Shown here: piece after piece, positions 34,625 through 47,400 of the stretch | How positions within the stretch are numbered: position 1 is the first letter of the stretch | Layout of the letters: every line of letters starts with the position of its first letter | Assembly (NCBI RefSeq): GCF_040954645.1 | Contig: NC_092808.1 | Coordinates: 112,818,049 to 112,882,048 of the forward strand | Reading direction: 5' to 3' | From: Diabrotica undecimpunctata | Lineage: Eukaryota; Arthropoda; Insecta; Coleoptera; Chrysomelidae | Length of the DNA stretch: 64,000 bases | Notes under the pieces: model-generated | The model's database searches: none | What the model was told of the DNA's origin: nothing | The model's input: only the letters and a program-made list of their open reading frames with translations | Position numbers and translations under genes: made by a program

Positions 34625-34891
34625 GGTAATAAATATACGACGCAATAAGCGCTACGAACAAGCTGATATTAAAATTAACATCACATCAACGGATCAACAT
34701 CAACGAGAAATAAACCGAAGTCGAAAGATTCTGTTCTAAAAATAGATACTAACAGCAACGTTGCCATATATCCTATTTTGACGCAATAAAGTACTAGACG
34801 AAACGAAGTATACGATAAATATGTATATTATAACCGCGCCACTTCCGTCAATTCGATGAACTAACATTATTCATTTGGTTACAGTTTTAGA

Positions 34892-34904
34892 ATATTATTG
34901 CGTC
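34892..34904 (+). repeat. 13-bp direct repeat ATATTATTGCGTC, right copy
   Basis: It matches 27526-27538 exactly. Two inverted copies of its core lie within 260 bp to the left (34639-34648, just upstream of the start codon, and 34780-34789), and a near-match TTATTGCGCC lies near 35055. Confidence 0.5.
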
Positions 34905-35146
34905 TCCCGATTTTTAGAAGAAGTTTAATATGTCAGAAATCTAACTAGAGAGCGCTATGACGTTTTGGGCTATGACAAAATATAGAAATCTGCATATAAC
35001 TAAGGGGCCATTTTTAAGTAGAAGTAGCGGGAAGTCCATAAATTCAGGATGGTTTTATTGCGCCCAATATTCGGACGTAATAGCTCGAAGGACGCAACAT
35101 TCAATGCAACAGTATATAATATGGAAGCAATAATGATATAAACATG

Positions 35147-35183
<37 letters not shown>

Positions 35184-35197
35184 GTATATATATATAT
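35147..35197. repeat. Interrupted (TA)n tract
   Basis: TA units with a few GTA interruptions border the left side of the TG...CA segment at 35198-36518. Confidence 0.9.
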
Positions 35198-37077
<1,880 letters not shown>

Positions 37078-37170
37078 TGTTATATATTAATCCTGTTATT
37101 TACAGAATTTCAAATAAACTCAGTAGTTCAAATTTTTTTAGTTAAATACCTTGTATCAATATTTATGGCA
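37078..37170 (+). repeat. Start of the decayed gypsy 3' LTR
   Basis: TGTTATATATTAATCC follows the polypurine tract and begins with TG. The far end of the LTR is not resolved, because a LINE remnant on the other strand begins within about 100 bp. Confidence 0.4.
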
Positions 37171-38000
37171 AGACTAGGTATATACTCTTCGACATTTTCG
37201 AACTTACTTCCATGTAAGTCTATTGCGATATTTTGATTTGACATCACTGTCTTGTTTAGGCTTCTTTCTTTAGGTTTCTATGTAGAGCAGTAAAATTCTA
37301 CCATCGATTTTAATTTCGCGTTGTTCCCAATTTAACATCTTGAACACATTTTCTAATGTTAGAGTTAATAATTTTCGAGATATAGACGTTCTTGTCTAAC
37401 TCCTCTTTCCGTTCCTATTTTGCTTGTTGTTAGACCTTCCGCTACGTTTATTTGCATAGTTGCATTGTCGTATACATATTTTAGAAGTATTCTAGAATCA
37501 ATCCTTACGTTATTCAGTCCTTATAATACGGCCCAGAGTTCCTTGGAATCTAACACCTTATTGTAATGAAGATGCGAATGAATGCGAAATGAAGAGGTTA
37601 ATTGTATTCGTTACACTTTTCGATAAATGTCCGTATTATATGCAGGTGTGCAATGGTACTATAACCGTTGCGAAATCCCGCTTGTTGTTTGTCCTCTTTC
37701 TTGTGTAGTAAAAGTACCTGCGTATTTTGCCAAAACGTTGAAATAGCACCTCCAAGGAGGCACTTGTTCATTAAGATTTTAACTGTCTCCAAAGTAGTCT
37801 TACCTCCAGCTGTAATCATCTCTTTTGTTATTCCGTCGTCTCCAGGAGCTTTTTCATGTTTCATCTGTTTTGAGGCATTTTTAACTTCCTTGTTAGAAAT
37901 TTCTGGTATGTACTGTTTTAGATCCTACATTGAGTATTCTTCGTTCATATCGGGGTTTTCGGGTTTTACTACGCTGGGAGAGTATATATCTGTATACTAA
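37170..38000 (-). pseudogene. RTE-type LINE RT remnant
   Basis: On the minus strand: MKHEKAPGDDGITKEMITAG, LMNKCLLGGAISTFWQNTQV, LLLHKKEDKQQAGFRNGYST and FIEKCNEYN (37598-37864). A deletion joins the KKEDK and QQAGFR blocks. Beyond it (37180-37600) come DSKELWAVL, NNVRIDSRILLKYVYDN and GTERGVRQ. This is the fingers and palm of an RTE-type reverse transcriptase, and it is dead. Confidence 0.85.
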
Positions 38001-38029
38001 TCATGTCAGTATAATATCCGTATATTGGA

Positions 38030-39389
38030 GAATTTATTTTCATAAGTATGGCCTAAAAAGATTTTCGGACATTTGATGTCTGAATGCCTTTTCTATCAGC
38101 ACCATGCCCAGCACGATTTGTTCAACATACCACTAATGCAACTAATTGCAGTATTACCCTACACCACTTGCATTTTTTTTTACAGGCCAGCATCTCTAAT
38201 ATAAGGGCTTCCCTACAAGCCGTTATAGTGTTGCCCGTATACTAAGTACCTACCTATTACTAGGAGAGACGTAGGTACTTTATGCAGGATATGATCAAAT
38301 TATCTCATCAATCAAAACTGTTACGAGATGCACTGAAAACGCACTCTGAACTCTAAACGAGATGCACTCTTGATTTCAAGAAAATATCTGTCATATTCAC
38401 GATATTAAGGTTTATTATTTATTACCAATTTTTGTAGGAATTATAAAACCTTATTAAATGTAGATAACTACATCAATGGGATTTTAACAACTTTATATCG
38501 TAGTTATTTTAATTAATTTGAATTAAAAATTTTTATTTGTTAAAAATTTTAGTAATTGCCTTTAAAATATAACCATTTTGGTTACTCCTTATTTTAATAC
38601 ATTAAACTTTGGTCTAGACGAAGTCGCTTACTACGTCTCTGTCAAGTTGCCACGTCTGCTGACAATTGAGTGTAAGCGAGAAAAGTTTATATGTGGAACT
38701 GGTCTTTAGAGAGAGAAAAATGAGTTTAAGGTAAGAAGAAAACTACCATAATTCTCTGAATAATGCTATCTCACTCTATAAGCTTATTCCAAATGGAATA
38801 AACAAAGAACAACACTATACCTAGGTAAATTAATGTAGAATTTAGAAATGAGATTGTGATATATTTTTTGTGAAAATAAATGTTGTTGTAATTGTTTAAT
38901 AATAATTTACGTTAGTAGTGCGTGCTTGTCTTCATTGTTAAGTGATTTGATAACAATTCTATACATAATAATTTAATTTAGGGTGAATATGTTAAAATGA
39001 AAGGAAACAAGATCAATGCTGAAAGCTGAAAGTTAAACATATGTTTCTGTAAAAAGGTGAGTAGCATAATTTGAAAGATTTGATAATTATTTATACTATG
39101 TATTATAAAAGTGAACAGTTATTATTTTATCTAACTGCTGACGTGCTCTATAACTTCTGACAGATTATCAATTTACTACTCTTCGCCCATTTCATTTTTT
39201 TTTAAGTTATCCCATATTAAGTCTATTTAAGTTGTTATTATTGTAATTTTAAATGTGCAATTACAAATAAGTTTGCTATTTTTCTGTGTTATTGATTTCT
39301 TGAGCTTATAAAGAGAAATTATGACTGTTCAAAATAAAAGTTAGGTTAGGACCGTTGTCAAATTTTGACATAAGTTCTTTTAATTCAAG
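38030..39389. other. Upstream region of the plus-strand gene
   Basis: No repeat family was recognised. Possible 5'-UTR splice donors are AAG|GTAAGA near 38728 and AAAAG|GTGAGT near 39056, either of which could join the acceptor at 39388-39389. No core promoter could be assigned. Confidence 0.3.
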
Positions 39390-39396
39390 GTAAACC

Positions 39397-39495
39397 ATGT
39401 CTTGGATGAAGAGAAGAGGTCCAAGTACACCCAGCCCTGCACCAGCACCTGCAGTACCCATGTACAACCCCAATCAACATTCCGCAACACAAGAG
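39397..39495 (+). CDS. First coding exon of a P/Q/N-rich protein (possibly Sec16)
   Basis: The acceptor TTCAAG (39384-39389) is followed by GTAAACC and an ATG. The exon encodes 33 residues starting MSWMKRRGPSTPSPAPAPAV and ends at a GTATTT donor in phase 0. The reading frame runs past the donor, but the downstream part is not protein-like. The MSW start followed by a proline/glutamine-rich leader reminds me of Sec16, the ER exit-site scaffold; this is from memory and weak. The next coding exon is at 61233, so the intron is 21.7 kb and contains the complete phosphoglycerate mutase gene on the other strand. Confidence 0.55.
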
Positions 39496-39905
39496 GTATT
39501 TTATTTTTGTGACTATTTAGATCAGTTCACTTGTTACCATTGTAAATATACTGACAAGTTAGCAGATGCTTATTTTTTACAAGTCCAATAATTAAGCACA
39601 GTTTTACCTGTGGTTTTACATCAGACCTAAAATTTTAAAGTTGACTGAAGTATAGTATGTTCTATGGTCTATCACAGTATATTAGCAATATACTGTGGTT
39701 CTATGTTGCCATGTAGTACATTCTATCATTATGGATCATCAGTTTAATTTTGTGGCTTCAATGCTGTGAATATTGTTTGTATTATTTATGAACAAATAAC
39801 CATAATATTACCCTATGCCCTACGTAGTATAAGCTAGACAAGATAATATATATTCCTTAATTTTTTTATGTACCTATTCATTTTACATGTACATTCACTG
39901 TTCAT

Positions 39906-39909
39906 TATA

Positions 39910-39998
<89 letters not shown>
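39906..39998. repeat. (TA)n microsatellite
   Basis: About 90 bp of TA units with a single ACATA interruption, in the large intron of the plus-strand gene. Confidence 0.95.
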
Positions 39999-40002
<4 letters not shown>

Positions 40003-40089
40003 TTTACAAGGATTAGCAGTCTGCTTGCCAAAAACAATGTATTTTGATACAAGTATATTATAAACAATGATAAATCATGGAGCCTGGGT

Positions 40090-41400
40090 AGGGTCTGCTC
40101 ACCTAGTGCAAAATGGTCTGCCATGGAGAGTTTTTTCCAAGTTTTCATTTTTACATTATTCTGTTAGATATTACGAAAAAGTAAATCATAACACCCTATC
40201 TCTTCCAATAACTTGGCAAAAAAACATTTTTTAGTAATATGGCCAATTTTCTGGTATTATATAAATATAACATTTCTAGGTATTGAGGATAATCTGTGTC
40301 ATACATATCTAATTTGCCTATCGGCATTTAGATTTTAATATAACAAGTGCATTTTAAATACACAGTGTTCAAATTATGATATATTGGTGAAAATTATAAT
40401 TAAATTTTATAGATAAATAATATGGCAGATAACAAAATATTAACTCATTAAGAAAATAGATATAAAATATGTCTTTTCTGCATTATCAGAAATCAATCTA
40501 ATTCCAATACCAAGCCAAAACAAACCCAAACCATACCTAGCAATAATAATAGTAATGTCACTAAATCAAATAAACATTATATATTCCTACCATACATTAA
40601 TGGATTCTCTAAATAAATGTCGAAAATGTTAACAAAATATAATATTAACGTTTAAATACTTTTTAAAATTTAAACCCAATGTTAATAAAGATCAGTTGGA
40701 TGTTATTACTAAAATAAATTGTAAAGACTGCAAGTCAACATATATTGGACAAACACACCAATATCTACATAGAAGAGTTGTTGCACACAAACCTAGTGTA
40801 CAAACCAACACATCAAACACAACATATTCTTTGGAAAATAGCCATTTTGATTTTGAAAATCAATCTTAAGACTGACTTCAAAGATCTTTCCAATAAGTAC
40901 CTATCACAATTTAATAAATTGAGTTGTTTTTTAAATGCATCATGGTAGATGTTTAAAGTATGACCCTGAATCACTTGTACTTATTTAAAGTACCTGCCAA
41001 ATGTATTTGAGGGCCAGATATGATTTCTGCATTCCATGTAAAACCAACAAATAGTATAGACATCAAAAATATAAAGTGTTTTATGTAATGTTTATGTAAT
41101 TAAAGTGCTTATTGAAAATGGCAAATAGCGGAAATATTTGAGAAATAATTAATAAAGGGTTTTATTTATAACAGGCAGAGAAATCCCGAAATTAAATATG
41201 TAAATCAGTATCTAAAAACTTTATAATCACTTCACATATACTTACCAGAAAATTGGCCATATACTTAAAAGAAATTTTTTCGAAGAGATGGTGTTTTACA
41301 ATTTATTGCTTCATAATTTTTTAAACAAAATAATTTAACAAATGAAAACTAGATGAAAAGCTCTCTGTGGCAGACCATTTTGGTTGGTGACCCTTTCCTG
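40090..41400 (+). mobile_element. Penelope-like element remnant between inverted repeats
   Basis: About 190 bp at 40090-40280 is related to the reverse complement of 41210-41400; both contain AAAATGGTCTGCCA and ATGGCCAATTTTCTGG. Between them the plus strand encodes a Penelope-type tail: KFKPNVNKDQLDVITKINCK, then DCKSTYIGQTHQYLHRRV (GIY-YIG-like) and SHFDFEN (about 40580-40880). The RT core is not present. Penelope-like elements are known for unusual terminal repeats, so the flanking repeats may be the element's own ends. Confidence 0.65.
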
Positions 41401-41404
41401 GACA

Positions 41405-42000
41405 CGTGAAATGTGATATCTAAAAATGACAATTTTATCATTTACTAGAATATCCACATTAGAAATAATCTGTGGTGTGTCATATTTATACAAAATATAT
41501 ACTATATACTAGTGACGTTAGGGGCATTCAAGTATTACGGAAAGCAATATTTGAAATTTTTGACCATCCCTCTCTCTCCATGTAACATGCTGTAACGTTT
41601 TTCTGTACCCCTCTGCCCCTACCTAAACTTTATGAAACACATAATTATGTAATTGTTTTTACCTAAAAGTAAAAATAATATTGCAAAAAATACTGGAAAG
41701 TCAGTAATAACTTTGTTAATGTTTAAATCACATTTGTGGTACCTAATAATAATTCAAACAAGAGATTACTACATCGCAATAATAAACTTTTACTTCTAAT
41801 CATACAATTTTTTACTTAGTTTACTTTCTTAATAGTATTTACATAGTTTTCTTTACTTGGGCCACCATGTTTATGCAATGCAACAACTCTTGAATGCCCT
41901 GGAAACTATCGCATAACAGTTTCTTTGGGGTAACTAAGATTATTAATCAGTTCACTACTGATTTTCACTCTAAAATATTTGTCTTGCAAAGCCTGTTTGA
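41405..42000. other. Intronic AT-rich stretch, nothing recognised
   Basis: No conserved protein segment, terminal repeat or RNA motif was found between the Penelope-like remnant and the GA-rich satellite. Confidence 0.35.
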
Positions 42001-42013
42001 AAATTATATCTTC

Positions 42014-42240
42014 TGGGGGAGGGTGGGAGGGAGGGAGGAAGTAAGAGAGAGAGAGGAAGGGAGGAAGTAAGAGAGAGAGAGGGAGGAAGTAAGAGAGAGA
42101 GAGGAAGGGAGGAAGTAAGAGAGAGAGAGGGAGGAAGTAAGAGAGAGAGAGAGAGAGAGAGTGAGAGAGAGCAGGGGAAGAGAAAGAGGGAGGGAGAGAG
42201 AGAGAGGGAGATAGAGAGAGATAAAGAGAGAGAGGGAAAA
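42014..42240 (+). repeat. GA-rich minisatellite with a G-quadruplex motif
   Basis: Purine-only units GGAAGTAAGAGAGAGAG alternate with GGGA or GGAAGGGA endings, giving a two-step higher-order period of roughly 50 bp. At 42015-42035 five G-tracts (5,3,3,3,3) are separated by single bases, a strong G-quadruplex motif. The S/L/P-rich minus-strand ORFs across it are artefacts of the repeat. Confidence 0.9.
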
Positions 42241-43099
42241 GTTTTTCAAAACCACACAATTTTCGAGATTTCCTTTAGGTAGTCTTTAATTAGTCCTTTC
42301 AGCAAACAAATGGTACTGAAACATCGTTTTGGAGTTACTTCACAACAGATGAATTTGTCTACTGTTCTCAACTTGAAACATCTAAAATCATAGGAATAAC
42401 CTTTACATTATAGCTTGTATGACCAAATCCACTATTCACGTTAGTTGCTTTCTGTCCTTTGGTGAATAGTTGCAGTATCCAACGTGAAATTGTACTTATG
42501 TTTAAAACAGTTCTTGCTATTTTTTTAAATTAAGGTCTATAAATTTATCGTGTTTAAACTTGTATATAATATCAACTTGTTTCCCTGAGTGACTTCCATT
42601 GCTTGGACCGTCACTAAGACTAATGCGTCCAAGTTTGAATTCAACATACTAATGAGAAATTGTTGACTGATGTTCAAAACCAAAAATCAACTCGGTGAGA
42701 CATTCTTGTTGAGAGAATTTCTTAAAAAATTTAAAAAATTGTTGTGCGAAAATGAACACGGTTTAATTGAAGGTTTCACAAATCTTGTAAACTTTATAGT
42801 TTGTTGTAGTTATGGCGTTACATGTATCGCATCGCCTTTAAATTTTGACAGATCACATAAAAATGCCATATTATTTATGAAACCATTTAAAGCAGTCTAA
42901 TTTTAATTACTTATTTATATCTTGGTACCTAAAAGTTTTTGCTTAATATTTATTTATTTATATACGGCATCCATTTACTTACAATTTTTACAAAGTTACA
43001 TCTTAAAAACAATAAATTATTAAAATAACAATCACAAGTTTTACAAAGTTACACCTTAACAACAATAAATTATTAAAATAAACACCTCAGAATAATACA

Positions 43100-43450
43100 A
43101 ACATATAAGAATAATACAGATGTACAACAAACTTATTGTAAGATACTTTTTAGTTGTTTTTTAAACAAACTAATTTTGGAGTCAAAAATATCCATTTGTC
43201 TTGGCAGGCTATTAGCACTCCGGACCAATCGTGTAGTTGGTTCATTGATACCATAATTAGTGTGGTGAAATGGCACTGAAAAGATTTCTGATTGTCTGTT
43301 GCTTCTACTAGGAACTTTAAGACTAACAAGCGATAAGAGTTGAGGACAATCTATAAAAGCATTGATAACTTTGTGTAAGAAACATAAATCTAACAATGTC
43401 CTCCTTGACTCAAGCGTTGGTAAGTTAAGACTATCTCTTACTCACTGATA
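43100..43450 (-). pseudogene. LINE C-terminal remnant
   Basis: The minus-strand ORF at 43133-43396 reads LDLCFLHKVINAFIDCPQLL, VPSRSNRQSEIFSV, HHTNYGINEPTTRLVRSAN and DIFDSKISLFKKQL. This is a conserved tail found after the RT in several insect non-LTR elements (Jockey-like). Codons upstream are recognisable but broken. Confidence 0.75.
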
Positions 43451-43469
43451 GTCGTATTCCTTTCTCCTG

Positions 43470-43810
43470 CATCCACTCTTATAGGTGTGATGTTTTTGAG
43501 GATTATTTATCTAAGGTATTGAATTTTCTACCAAATAATGCTGTCATTGTTTTGGTTAACGCCAGTTATCACTCAAAATTAGTGGAAAAGTTACCGGCGG
43601 TCTCATGGAAAAAAGTAGATATAATTAACTGGCTCTAATGCAAAATAATACCGTATGATTAGACTGTGCTTAAAACGGAATTAATACGAATTGCAAGCCA
43701 ACACAAGTCATACTATAAAAAATTATATCATTGACAAAATGGCAAAAACAAAAGGAATAACGGTATTAGGTATGTTTGCCACCTTATCATATCAATACAA
43801 TGTATCTGCT
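43470..43810 (+). pseudogene. DDE transposase remnant (IS630/Tc1/mariner-like)
   Basis: The translation reads YLSKVLNFLPNNAVIVLVNA, SYHSKLVEKLPAVSWKKVDI, INWL, LKTELIRIASQHKS and NGKNKRN. It matches a family whose motif is normally VIVMDNASYH; here the catalytic Asp is replaced (LVNA). Stops occur later. It is not active. Confidence 0.6.
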
Positions 43811-44212
43811 TAACATTAATTTTATTTAACATATAACTCTGTACGTTTTTGATTCTCCAACACTGAACCATGATTTTCATACCTGTTAGTTATATAATCC
43901 ATAGGTTTGTACTGTTATTTCTATGTGAACAGGATGGACCCTTAGAAAAATAATATCTAAAACTGCATTTCAACACGAGAAGATATTATTTTGAGTGATT
44001 TTAGTTTGACCACTTTACTTCCTGTTTACAGATTAATGAAGATTTGGATTCGTAATGACCTACCAATTGCAAACAGATAGACTTTAACAGTTGTTTAAAG
44101 TAACTTCATTAAAAATAGTAGTATCTTCTTTACTACTGAAAACAGCAGAAAAAAACAACAATATATTTTTTAAATTTATTTTTATAGTTCAGTATTTACA
44201 TCATTATTATAA

Positions 44213-44446
44213 TCACTTCTTTTTTATTTGATCTGCAACTTCTTCCATTGCCTTTCTGACTGTTTCAGGATCGCCCATGAACTGCAGGCTTTTTATTGGT
44301 TTCATATTTTCATCCAGCACATATTCGAAAGGTATACCTGTAGGAAGGTTTAGTTTCATGATTTCTTCATTTGACATTTGATCTAGGTGTTTGACAATCC
44401 CCCTCAGACTATTTCCATGTGCTGCTATTATTATTCGTTTTCCTGA
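44213..44446 (-). CDS. Phosphoglycerate mutase last exon
   Basis: Encodes [57 protein letters not shown] and ends DQIKKK-stop. It includes the second catalytic His. The acceptor is ACTTTTAG. Confidence 0.94.
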   Translation of the reverse strand, partial: SGKRIIIAAHGNSLRGIVKHLDQMSNEEIMKLNLPTGIPFEYVLDENMKPIKSLQFMGDPETVRKAMEEVADQIKKK

Positions 44447-47400
44447 CTAAAAGTGTTTTATTATTTAAACAAGAATAAAATAATTTCATAGATTGACAAA
44501 AAGTCATTAAAACATACTATATGTTTGATCCAGTCAACCAGTTGAAATCAAAGTTCACAAAATATTTAAAAATAGTGACTACAAAGCACATAAAAAATGT
44601 GTGTGCTTATAATCGAAGTATAAAATAGTTGTCAGTGACTTCAGTCTTAGTTTCTAGAGAATTACAATGTAAAGTCAAAAAGTGGCAGGTTCCAGTTCTA
44701 GTGGCACTATACCTGTGTGTTATGGAATATATAGTTTCTGACATACTTTAATAAAATTTTCAAAGTAAAGTTTTATTACATAATATTTTATTTATGGTAT
44801 TAGCTATAATTGACTGTAATGAGTCAGAAACCCAACAATAACACATGCATCAGTGATATGATCGCCAAATGTGCGGCAAAAAAGGGCCATCCTTAAATTA
44901 TACAAGGTGTCAAGAAATGATTGCCTTGTCGCGAGTGGCAGATTGCAGTGCCGTTATACCTGTGTGTCATGGAATATACAGGGTGAGCTTTTAGTGTGTA
45001 TCAGTCAATAATTCCATTATGGTATAGAATATCCAAAAAACTTATTTAGAAAAAATGTAATCAATGATATTGTCCATACTTGGAAAATATGTGGAATTCT
45101 ACAGGGTGATTAATAATTACGTGGTATAGCAAACATACAATTTTTTAAATTGGACACCCTATATATTTTTTCAGCTTTGTATTCTCATAATTTTTGTTCT
45201 TATAGTATTAGGTTTTGCATTACTATACAGCAGAGTATTTAAAAAGTTATGACCATTTTTATTTCGAAATGCCTATGTCATCAACACCATATAATAAAGA
45301 AGTAATGAATAAAGAATTTTAGTTATTTTATATAATAAAGTAAATAATATATTGTAGTTTTTAAATTAAGTTTAATTGACAAAAATTTGTATACAGGTTG
45401 AACTACAAAACAAAATCACGATTTTCTCAATTTTTTTAAATGGATCACCCCATATTTTAATTTTTAGAAATATTGTTTTTATGATACTCTTTCATATTTA
45501 TATAGCATTTCCTATACCTAAACTCATTACTTTCCGAGATATTTTTAGTTTTCTTCAAATTTCGGAAATACATTCAATTTGTGTAAGTAGAAATAAGTCT
45601 TGAGTATGGAGTGATAATATAACAAAATTATTTAAAAAAAAAACATACAGAAATTAAAACACTTCACCATTGTATTTAGGTATATAAAATAAACATGTAG
45701 TTAAAACTTTAAAACTTTTACAAGCGTCGTCAAAATTTATACAGTAGCAGCATAACGTTTTCGATCTAATCAGATCATCTTCAGTGCCTTATGTACTTGA
45801 AGCTAACAATGAAATTAGATTTCTATGACATCCATATATGGGTTACATCTTTCCAAACTTAAATTATGTGTTGACTCTAGGTCGATGACAATGGATAAAT
45901 TATTTTTATTCAATAAGTAACCAACAAAAAATATAAACCATAACAATATGCAATGAATGTATCAATAAATGTGATATTATGGAAATATATTTCCTTAATG
46001 AAATACAAAATTCCTAAAATTCCTACAAGATAATATGTTTTGTATAATAATATAACAAGATTATTCAATAAATAACTCACACAAAACACAAAGGAAAACA
46101 ATATACAATTGATGTAACAATTTTTAGATTGTTATATCAACAGTATTCTAAGCTAGGAATTTTTAATAAAACATTCCTAACTGCCGATTATGACGAGCAG
46201 TTATTAATAAGTAAAAGGCCATTTGTTGCAGTTACAAAGGTAAAATAGTAGGCTTTAAAAAATGACAGTTTTTATATTATTAAACTGTGAACGGTAGGCT
46301 TTGAAAATGACAGTTTTCATATTATTACGTTTTTAATCGGTCTGTGTGGTTTGTCATTATTGTTAAAAATGATTTTTTCTAATCTGGGATTAGGAGAAAG
46401 TTCGAGAAATTGCTTACTTGTATCCAGAATATATCACGAGCGATATCCTGCACGGAGGAAGCCAAACGCAAGAGCTTTTGAAAAAATTAATGGGTGGTTT
46501 TGTTCGCACTGGGTCAGTTATATATGAAAAAAAATGAGAGAACCAAAACTGTTTTAAGTGAAGTAAAAGGAATGTGATGTACTGATAGCGACTACCGAAG
46601 ATCTCCGAAATTTCTCTCGTGATATTTCACGTCAACATGACATTAGTCAAACTTCGGCGGCAAAAATTCTTCGAAAACATAAACTGCATCCTTCCGCATA
46701 CAGTTACAGAATTGATAGTCGATGATTATCAACGCAGATTAGATTTGTCAATGGTCTCAGCAGCAAGTGCAAAGAGACCGATTTTTTTTTAGATTTTGTG
46801 CTTTTTGGAGATGAGGCTACATTTCACAAAAATGGAACGGTGAATCAGCATAATTTTCAGTACTATGCATCAAGCAATCCCCATTTTCAAGAGCAACACT
46901 CATAATCAAACTAGGTGGTCTATAAATGTTTGGGGTGGTATTGTTGGCGATTATGTGATTGATCCACATTTTTTTGACGGTCGTGTGAATAGTGCCATAT
47001 ATCTGGATTTTCTAAATAAACATTTGCCAATACTACTGCAAAATGTACCGCTTAATATTCGACAACGAATGTGGTTTTACACGACGGTGCTCTAGTTCAT
47101 CACACTGCTTCTATTCACAATCATCTAAATAATAACTTTCCTGAGACGTGGATAGGCAGAGGAGGACTAACTGTTTGGCCACCGCGATCACTGGAATTCT
47201 TCAAAATTGATTTTTTCATGTGGGGCTGTATAAAAGACCTTGTATACCAGAAGCCTCCAACAACGCCAAAGAATATGAAAAATAGAATAAGAGAAGCTTT
47301 TAATAAAATTGACTTACAAATGTTAAGAAATGTGACTCGGTTGAACGTGGACATTTTGAACATTTATTTTCTTAATATCACATTAATTGTTGCATTCGTT

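Noticed and set aside
41906..42259. Minus-strand S/L/P-rich ORFs of 83 and 117 aa
   Set aside because: They read through the GA-rich satellite; the periodic sequence explains the open frame.
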